Translations under genes and position numbers: made by a program | Origin: Enterenecus faecium | Lineage (GTDB): Bacteria > Bacillota > Clostridia > Oscillospirales > Oscillospiraceae | Assembly: GCA_018713215.1 (NCBI GenBank) | Contig: DVFO01000090.1 | Location: forward strand, 1 to 64,000 | Direction of reading: 5' to 3' | DNA length: 64,000 bases | Part shown: piece after piece, positions 57,991 to 64,000 of the stretch | How the letters are laid out: every line of letters starts with the position of its first letter | Numbering within the stretch: the first letter of the stretch is position 1 | Notes under the pieces: generated by a model | Databases searched by the model: none | Told to the model about the DNA's origin: nothing | The model's input: the letters and a program-made list of their open reading frames with translations, nothing else

Positions 57991-58866
57991 ATGAAGAAAC
58001 ACATCCTTCGTCCGTCTATCCTTATCTGTCTCATTTTGGCGGTTTGCCTTATCCTTTATTTTGGGCTGTTCTATATATCAAGACATGGACTCCAAGTGAG
58101 CGTCTATGACCTTCCATCTGATATCGATGAACCCATTCGTATCGTGCAACTCACCGATCTGCACAACAGTGAATTTGGACCAGGAAATCAGAGATTGATT
58201 GATGCGGTAACACAGCAAAATCCCGACTTAATCTTTCTCACTGGGGATTTAATTAACGACGATGACCCTAACCTCTCCATTGCCGTGAATTTAATCCATG
58301 AATTATCCCAGGTGGCCCCAGTTTTCGCCAGCTACGGAAATCACGAATTGGCCTATGAAGATACCTTTTCCACCGATCTATCCCAGCAATATCAGCAGGC
58401 AGGTGCCACCTTCTTGGACCGCTCCTGGACAGAATACACCGTTGGCCATACCACGCTGCGCATAGGCGGCGTCTATAGCTACTGTCTACCTCCCCAGTAC
58501 ACATCAGAAGACAATGAACCCCAACAGCAAGTGTGCGACTATTTGACAGCATTTCAAGATACACAACTCCCCACCGTTCTATTGTGCCATCTTCCCGTCT
58601 CCTGGTTGGGTGCCTCCCTGAACAGCTGGGACGTAGACGTTGTCTTTGCTGGCCACCTCCACGGAGGACAGGTCATCATCCCAGGTCTCGGAGGGCTTTA
58701 TGCCCCAGATATGGGTTGGTTTCCCGGCCAGCTATGGGGTGTCTATCCGTCAGAAGACAAAGAACATACCCTCATACTTTCCCGTGGCCTTGGCTCAACC
58801 GAACAAGTTCCTCGTGTCAATAACATTCCGGAAATCGTGGTGGTAAACTTAATTCCCAAGAACTAG
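57991..58866 (+). CDS. Membrane-anchored metallophosphoesterase (YkuE/YaeI-like)
   Basis: The 291-residue protein has one N-terminal membrane anchor (about 8-29) and an extracytoplasmic calcineurin-type domain: LTDLHNSEFGPGN near 54, TGDLINDD near 84, YGNHE near 115, LLCHLP near 198 and AGHLHGGQ near 220. Related proteins act on lipid or nucleotide phosphates at the membrane. The composition is AT-richer than most of the window. GGAG lies upstream of the ATG. A terminator follows. Confidence 0.9.
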   Translation: MKKHILRPSILICLILAVCLILYFGLFYISRHGLQVSVYDLPSDIDEPIRIVQLTDLHNSEFGPGNQRLIDAVTQQNPDLIFLTGDLINDDDPNLSIAVNLIHELSQVAPVFASYGNHELAYEDTFSTDLSQQYQQAGATFLDRSWTEYTVGHTTLRIGGVYSYCLPPQYTSEDNEPQQQVCDYLTAFQDTQLPTVLLCHLPVSWLGASLNSWDVDVVFAGHLHGGQVIIPGLGGLYAPDMGWFPGQLWGVYPSEDKEHTLILSRGLGSTEQVPRVNNIPEIVVVNLIPKN

Positions 58867-58889
58867 TCATTTCCTCGATCATCATATCA

Positions 58890-58932
58890 GATAAGCAGGC
58901 ACTCACATGTTGTCAGTGCCTGCTTATCTTTT
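58890..58932 (+). terminator. Intrinsic terminator after the metallophosphoesterase gene
   Basis: Stem GATAAGCAGGCACT / AGTGCCTGCTTATC (58890-58903, 58915-58928) followed by TTTTATCC on the plus strand. Confidence 0.88.
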
Positions 58933-58953
58933 ATCCGTATATCCATTGATACA

Positions 58954-60870
58954 TTATAATGAACCTACCTGTTCCCCACACGATATCTCCATACGTTGGA
59001 TCGCCTCGCGGTTCACCTCTTCCGGGTCTCGATAGGTGGGCACCAGGTACCGCATCAAAGCCACTAATTCCTCTTTGGGCCGCTGGGCAGAGACAAAGTT
59101 ATCCAGAGACTTCAACCCGCACCGAATTTCATAGCCCGAAATCACTTGCTGCTCTTCCACAAATATTTTTTTGTTTTCCGTGGTGAGCAAATGCTCGCTT
59201 TTCATCAAAAGCTCCTCGTATAATTTCTCACCAGGTCGCAGGCCAATTTCCTTGATTTCAATGTCTTTATAGGGCTCCAGGCCAGACAGGCGAATGAGGT
59301 TTTCCGCCAGCGTGAGAATTTTCACCGGCTGTCCCATATCTAGCACGAAAATCTGGCTCTGTTTGGCCATAGCGCCAGCCTCCAGCACCAACATGGCTGC
59401 CTCAGGAATGGTCATAAAGTAGCGGATGATCCGTTTATCCGTAATGGTTACCGGTCCACCATTGGCAATCTGCCGTTTAAAAAGGGGAATCACAGAGCCG
59501 TTGGAGCCTAAGACATTCCCGAAACGCACCGCACAGTACTCTGTTTGACTTGCACGCTTGCTCTGCAAAATCATCTCGCAGAATCGCTTGGTGGCTCCCA
59601 TCAAGTTCGTGGGATTCACCGCCTTGTCGGTGGAAATCATTACAAACTTCTTCACGCCATACTTCTCGGCAGCTCGCACCACGTGGTAAGTTCCAAAAAT
59701 ATTGTTCTTGATGGCCTCATCCGGACAGTCCTCCATCAAAGGCACGTGCTTATGAGCCGCAGCGTGGAACACCACATCCGGGTGATACCGATCAAAAATC
59801 TGATAGATGCGTCTTTTGTCTCGGATCGAACAAATTTCCACTCTCAAATCCAGTTTTACCTCATACAGTCGCTTTAGCTCCTGCTGAATATCATAGGCGT
59901 TATTTTCGTAGATGTCCAAAATGATGAGGCGTCGAGGATGACAGGTGGCGATTTGCCGACACAGCTCGCTACCGATGGACCCACCGCCACCGGTCACCAT
60001 GACCACCTTGTCCTCCAGGAAATCGGATACCACCGCTTTGTTCAGCTGCACCGGAGTGCGTCCCAACAGGTCCTCTACCTGAACATCCTTCACGGCGGAA
60101 AGGCTAACCTCACCGTTGAGCATCTGGTAAAGGCCAGGGAGCACTCGAAGGCGGCACCCCGTCATCTTACAGATGTTAAGAATTTCAGACTTCTGGTCCG
60201 GCTCAATGGTAGGGATGGCAAAAATGATCTGAGTGATGCCATACTGCTTTACCGCAGACTCAATCTTGTCCCGTCCCCCTACAACGCGCACACCGTCTAT
60301 ATATTTTCCGTGAATTCTGGGATTGTCGTCGATGACACAGCACAGTTTTCCCTCTACCCGGCTGCTTTGACGCAGTTCACGGGCTAGAATTTGACCTGCT
60401 TGCCCGGCTCCAATCAGCATAATTCGCTGTCCATCTGGCTCGTGTGACTGAAAGAAGTGATAATATACCAGTAAGAATCGTAGCGAGCAACGCATTCCCA
60501 CCAAAAATACCAGTTGGAAGATCAGCATCAAAAACCAAACGCTGCGGGACAGCGGCAGCTGTATAAAACTACAGCAGACAAAACTCACAGCGTACGCAAT
60601 CAGCACTGAAACACACATCTGTGTTACGTCCAGCACATTGATGCTGCGCCACACATACTGATACATGCGCCGCCACGCAAATACAGCAATGGTAACCACG
60701 ATCTGTACCAGTAGACAATACCCCATTTTGTCCAGATACTCTGGAGGCACTTGGCTGAGGGCGAAATCAAATCGGACCAAAATGGCCAGTCCAGTTGCCG
60801 CTCCCAGCAACAGGGCATCCATCACCGCAATCACCAGCATACGCCAAAGCTTGTGCAGATTCATATCCAT
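58954..60870 (-). CDS. CapD/EpsC-type nucleotide-sugar epimerase/dehydratase (membrane-bound)
   Basis: The 638-residue protein has four to five N-terminal helices (about 12-130), a CoA-binding-like domain (about 148-260) and a C-terminal SDR domain. The SDR domain has the nucleotide motif TGGGGSIGSELCRQ (about 293), AAAHKHVPLMED (about 370) and the catalytic region STDKAVNPTNLMGATKR (about 412-428), where the SDR Tyr is replaced by Met as usual in this long class. It acts on UDP-sugars for surface polysaccharides. The start is ATG 60868-60870; the ATG six bases later is possible. Confidence 0.93.
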   Translation of the reverse strand: MDMNLHKLWRMLVIAVMDALLLGAATGLAILVRFDFALSQVPPEYLDKMGYCLLVQIVVTIAVFAWRRMYQYVWRSINVLDVTQMCVSVLIAYAVSFVCCSFIQLPLSRSVWFLMLIFQLVFLVGMRCSLRFLLVYYHFFQSHEPDGQRIMLIGAGQAGQILARELRQSSRVEGKLCCVIDDNPRIHGKYIDGVRVVGGRDKIESAVKQYGITQIIFAIPTIEPDQKSEILNICKMTGCRLRVLPGLYQMLNGEVSLSAVKDVQVEDLLGRTPVQLNKAVVSDFLEDKVVMVTGGGGSIGSELCRQIATCHPRRLIILDIYENNAYDIQQELKRLYEVKLDLRVEICSIRDKRRIYQIFDRYHPDVVFHAAAHKHVPLMEDCPDEAIKNNIFGTYHVVRAAEKYGVKKFVMISTDKAVNPTNLMGATKRFCEMILQSKRASQTEYCAVRFGNVLGSNGSVIPLFKRQIANGGPVTITDKRIIRYFMTIPEAAMLVLEAGAMAKQSQIFVLDMGQPVKILTLAENLIRLSGLEPYKDIEIKEIGLRPGEKLYEELLMKSEHLLTTENKKIFVEEQQVISGYEIRCGLKSLDNFVSAQRPKEELVALMRYLVPTYRDPEEVNREAIQRMEISCGEQVGSL

Positions 60871-61019
60871 CTCTCATTTCTCTATCATTTTCTCGTTTTC
60901 CTACCGAATTTCTAGTCATTTTGTCTCTTTATTGATTATTAGTATACGCTTCACGCCCCATAACTGTCAATTCCCAGTACCTATTTTTGGGGAGTTTACC
61001 TTAAATTCTCCACCCGGCA

Positions 61020-61048
61020 TTGCGATTTGACCAATTTTGTACTATAAT
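61020..61048 (+). promoter_or_regulatory. Promoter of the LCP gene
   Basis: TTGCGA (61020-61025), 17 bases and TATAAT (61043-61048), 66 bases before the ATG. It lies in the divergent gap with the CapD-like gene. Confidence 0.6.
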
Positions 61049-61113
61049 GATCCAAACCGCTTTCGCTTCCCTGTTCTACACCACAAATATATACACAAGG
61101 GGATGACAATACT

Positions 61114-62625
61114 ATGAATCAGCAATTCTTTTCTCGCTCTGAAAACCAAGGGGTGAGCTGCATCATCAACCGTATCGTTTTGGTGCTATTCACTCTCCTC
61201 TCTCTTGCGCTTGTGTTTGTTGCCATCACCAGTAAGATGCTCACACCGCTGCTCACTGGAGTCCTCATCGGTACGGTGGTGATCTTGCTGCTGCTGGTCT
61301 GGCTTTTGAGCCTTCTCCACCCCACCAAGGTCCGCCGTACCATAGCTACCATACTGGCTCTCATCCTATCGGCTGCTTTTGCTGTCGGCATCTACTATGC
61401 TCAGATTACCGTCAATGCCCTGAAAAACATTACCTCCGGTGGTGTGGAAACCGCTGAGATGGTGGTGTGTGTCCGAATCGACGACCAGCGGGAAATGCCG
61501 GACTTGTTGCGGGAGCGGTTCGGTGTACTGGAGGAGTTGGACGCCCACAATACCAAGGCTGCTCTGCTCAAGATTCAGGACGAGTTCTACGTCACTGCCA
61601 ACACCAAGTCCTACGCCTCTGCCTCGGAGCTGGTGGACGCTCTACTCAACTCGGACATCAACGTGATGCTCATCAACCGTGCCTATTTGGACATGCTCTC
61701 TGAGCTGGACGGCTACCAGGATTTAGATACCAAGATTCGGGAAGTGCGCGCCATCTCTGTCACCAGCGAAGATGATACAGATACGCCTTCCCCGGTACCT
61801 CTGCCGGAACACTCCAAAGACCCGGAGGAGGACGACGAGGTCTTTACCGTCTACATCAGCGGCAGCGACTCCCGCAGCAGCGATGTGCTGGCCACAGGTC
61901 GCAGCGATGTCAATATCATCGCCACCGTCAACCCCAACACTCGTCAAGTACTTTTGCTTTCCACTCCTCGTGACTACTACGTGCCTCTGTCCATTGCCGA
62001 TGAGGGTGATCTCCCCGATAAACTCACCCACGCTGGTATTTATGGCATTGATGTCAGCCAGGACACCCTGGCCCAGTTCTACGACATTGATATCGACTAC
62101 TACTTCCGGGTCAACTTCACCGGCTTTGAAGACATCATTGATGCTCTGGGCGGGATCGAAGTGAATTCCCAGTATGATTTCAAATCGGGCGGATATCACT
62201 TCACACAGGGCATCAACCATATGGACGGAGCCATGGCCCTCTCCTATGTTCGAGAGCGGTACGCCTTCCCCAATGGTGACTATCAGCGCGGCATCCATCA
62301 GATGCAGGTGATCACCGCCGTCATTCAGAAGGCCATGTCCCCCGAAATCCTCACCAACTATAATTCTCTCATGAACGCCGCTCAGAATAGCTTCGTCACC
62401 TCGGTCCCCTATGACCTCGTTGGCACTTTGGTGCGCAGCCAGCTGTCCAACGGCGGAGCATGGACCATCAACAGCTACTATGTGTCCGGCACCGGGTCCA
62501 GCGATTACACCTACTCCATTCCCAACCAGAAGGCCTATGTCACCATTCCCGACTACTCCACCGTGGATACCGCCAAGGAGATGATGCGGAAGGTGCGTCT
62601 GGGTCACTCCCTGGCCACCTCCTGA
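61114..62625 (+). CDS. LytR-CpsA-Psr (LCP) family glycopolymer ligase
   Basis: The 503-residue membrane protein has three N-terminal helices (about 18-42, 44-68 and 76-97), an extracellular accessory region (about 110-225), and the LCP catalytic domain (about 245-440: VYISGSDSR, RSDVNIIATVNPNTRQVLLLSTPRDYYV, and ALSYVRERY with the Arg residues). LCP proteins attach wall polysaccharides to peptidoglycan. The divergent CapD-like gene and the CpsB-type phosphatase make a polymer-assembly neighbourhood. Confidence 0.94.
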   Translation: MNQQFFSRSENQGVSCIINRIVLVLFTLLSLALVFVAITSKMLTPLLTGVLIGTVVILLLLVWLLSLLHPTKVRRTIATILALILSAAFAVGIYYAQITVNALKNITSGGVETAEMVVCVRIDDQREMPDLLRERFGVLEELDAHNTKAALLKIQDEFYVTANTKSYASASELVDALLNSDINVMLINRAYLDMLSELDGYQDLDTKIREVRAISVTSEDDTDTPSPVPLPEHSKDPEEDDEVFTVYISGSDSRSSDVLATGRSDVNIIATVNPNTRQVLLLSTPRDYYVPLSIADEGDLPDKLTHAGIYGIDVSQDTLAQFYDIDIDYYFRVNFTGFEDIIDALGGIEVNSQYDFKSGGYHFTQGINHMDGAMALSYVRERYAFPNGDYQRGIHQMQVITAVIQKAMSPEILTNYNSLMNAAQNSFVTSVPYDLVGTLVRSQLSNGGAWTINSYYVSGTGSSDYTYSIPNQKAYVTIPDYSTVDTAKEMMRKVRLGHSLATS

Positions 62626-62643
62626 TTTTCTTCTATCACGCGC

Positions 62644-62683
62644 AGCGCCCATCCCGATTTTCTCAGGATGGGCGCTATTTTTT
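62644..62683 (+). terminator. Intrinsic terminator after the LCP gene
   Basis: Arms AGCGCCCATCC / GGATGGGCGCT (62644-62654, 62666-62676) followed by six T. Confidence 0.9.
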
Positions 62684-62767
62684 CAATCTCAATCTTTTTC
62701 TCTTTCCGGTATAGTTCCCGTCATTTGCAGGACACTAGAGTTATCTGGTGTTAGGGGGCTTTTACAC

Positions 62768-64000
62768 ATGAAATCACTATGGGAACAGACCGCAGAGCTG
62801 AACCACTTTGACTGCCTGGACGGGGATATCAAGACCGATGTACTCATTATCGGCGGAGGCATGGCGGGGCTTCTGTGCGCCTACCAACTGCATCAGGCCA
62901 GGATTCCTTATGTATTGGCAGAGGCGGACACCATATGCAGCGGCGTCACCAAGAATACCACCGCCAAGCTCACCATCCAGCACGGGCTCATCTACCACAA
63001 GCTCATCGCCCGGTTTGGTGTGGAGCGTGCCCGTGGGTATCTGGCAGCCCAAGAGGAAGCGCTGGGCAGATACCGCACCTTGTGCCGCCATCTAGACTGC
63101 GACTATGAGGAGCAGGACTCCTATGTCTACGCCCGGGATAACCTGCGGAATATCGAGCGAGAGCTGGACGCCCTGCACCGTCTGGGATTTCCCGGGGAAT
63201 TCGCCAGCCAGCTGCCCCTGCCCTTCCCGGTGGCAGGCGGGGTAAAATTTCCCCGTCAGGCCCAGTTTCACCCTCTGAAATTTGCCGCTGCCATCTCCCA
63301 GGGGCTGCACATCTACGAACACACTATGGTCAAGGAACTCATTGGCCGCACTGCCATCACCAACCATGGACGCATCCATGCCAAGCACATCGTAGTCACC
63401 ACCCACTTTCCCTTTCTCAACCGCCATGGCAGCTACTTCATCAAACTCTACCAGCACCGCTCCTACGTGCTCGCCCTGGAACACGCCCCCAACCTCAACG
63501 GGATGTATGTGGACCAGACGCAGACAGGACTGTCCTTTCGAAATTACGGCAGTATGCTTCTGGTGGGTGGCGGCGGACACCGCACAGGGAAACCGGGGGG
63601 AAATTGGCGGGAACTGCGTCAATTTGTCAAGGAATATTATCCAGAGTCCACGGAGAAATACCACTGGGCCGCTCAAGACTGCATGAGTCTGGACAACATG
63701 CCCTATATCGGCCCATATTGGCCCAACACTTCGGATGTATATGTGGCCACGGGCTTTAATAAGTGGGGCATGACCTCCTCCATGGTGGCGGCCACCCTAC
63801 TGTGCGACCTAGTTCAGGGCAAGCAACACCCATACGCTGAAATCTTCTCCCCCGCCCGCTCCATCTTCCGCCCCCAGTTGACGGTCAACGCCTTGGAGTC
63901 CACGGTAAACCTGCTCACCCCTTCCACTCGCCGCTGCCCCCATCTTGGCTGCGCTTTGAAATGGAACCCAGCAGAACATACCTGGGACTGTCCCTGCCAC
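62768..64000 (+). CDS. FAD-dependent oxidoreductase with C-terminal Rieske domain (partial, 3' end off the window)
   Basis: The visible 411 residues start with a DAO-type FAD-binding domain: TDVLIIGGGMAGLLCAYQLHQA (about 24-45), then VTKNTTAKLTIQHGLIY near 60 and VATGFNKWGMTSSMVAATLL near 327. At the window end a Rieske motif begins, CPHLGC and then CPCH (C-x-H, then C-x2-H), so the protein should carry both FAD and a 2Fe-2S cluster. The stop is outside the window. The substrate is unknown. AGGGGG lies upstream of the ATG. Confidence 0.9.
   Translation, partial: MKSLWEQTAELNHFDCLDGDIKTDVLIIGGGMAGLLCAYQLHQARIPYVLAEADTICSGVTKNTTAKLTIQHGLIYHKLIARFGVERARGYLAAQEEALGRYRTLCRHLDCDYEEQDSYVYARDNLRNIERELDALHRLGFPGEFASQLPLPFPVAGGVKFPRQAQFHPLKFAAAISQGLHIYEHTMVKELIGRTAITNHGRIHAKHIVVTTHFPFLNRHGSYFIKLYQHRSYVLALEHAPNLNGMYVDQTQTGLSFRNYGSMLLVGGGGHRTGKPGGNWRELRQFVKEYYPESTEKYHWAAQDCMSLDNMPYIGPYWPNTSDVYVATGFNKWGMTSSMVAATLLCDLVQGKQHPYAEIFSPARSIFRPQLTVNALESTVNLLTPSTRRCPHLGCALKWNPAEHTWDCPCH

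Noticed and set aside
1..64000. Search for rRNA, tRNA, insertion sequences, prophage genes and CRISPR repeats
   Set aside because: None was found by eye. tRNA genes could be missed without a covariance search, but no gap shows a cloverleaf with a T-loop GTTCGA signature.

Overview
The window looks like chromosomal DNA of a spore-forming, strictly anaerobic, fairly GC-rich member of the Clostridia. The closest fit is probably the Oscillospiraceae (Flavonifractor / Intestinimonas / Lawsonibacter type), but this is inferred from gene content and order, not from a database match. Supporting signs are the Bacillota-style orders tig-clpP-clpX, rplS-rbgA-rnhB-yraN and yabP-yabQ-divIC-yabR, a SpoIVFA/SpoIVFB-like pair, desulfoferrodoxin, a class I fumarase subunit, strong Shine-Dalgarno sites, and many 1-, 4- and 8-base gene overlaps. 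No rRNA, tRNA, CRISPR array, insertion sequence or phage gene was seen.

Layout. 1-9.8 kb (minus strand): protein quality control (clpX partial, clpP, tig), a phosphoesterase, thrC, an M19 dipeptidase, yraN-rnhB-rbgA, rplS, and a sporulation M50/M23 pair. 9.9-14.6 kb (plus): a MarR regulator with a heterodimeric ABC exporter behind a consensus promoter. 14.6-20.3 kb: a LUD protein, two unknown or regulatory membrane proteins, a TetR gene divergent from a three-gene operon of unknown function, a small tyrosine phosphatase, and hpf. 20.4-26.4 kb (minus): an orphan fumarase alpha subunit with an amidohydrolase, the yabP-yabQ-divIC-yabR cluster, an AI-2E-type permease and tyrA. 26.5-32.5 kb: a thioesterase, a TetR gene, an exonuclease, an Spx-like protein, an EFR1 ferredoxin, and the PadR-DUF2812-Cys-rich-nnrD operon. 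32.5-36.8 kb (plus): a GntR-controlled ABC operon and dfx.

38.2-46.5 kb (minus) is the most striking part. A cobalamin riboswitch with its own terminator precedes a large sortase-anchored surface protein (DUF4430-like domain, Ig-like domains and an alpha/alpha-toroid domain), a DUF4430 lipoprotein, and an ECF transporter (T, fused A-A', and a long S component). DUF4430 plus an alpha/alpha barrel is the domain pair that forms animal transcobalamin and intrinsic factor. I therefore infer a Gram-positive, cell-wall vitamin B12 capture and uptake system.

46.7-48 kb (plus) holds a PHP phosphatase and a CoA-binding protein. 48-55.9 kb (minus) is a ten-gene molybdenum operon (molybdopterin-binding protein, moeA, moaC, mobB, moaA, MOSC, mog, modA, modB, modC) behind a structured leader ending in an intrinsic terminator. 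56-64 kb contains ridA, a nitroreductase, and a less GC-rich envelope-polysaccharide group (CpsB/YwqE-type phosphatase, metallophosphoesterase, CapD/EpsC-type epimerase, LCP ligase). It ends inside an FAD/Rieske oxidoreductase cut by the window edge.
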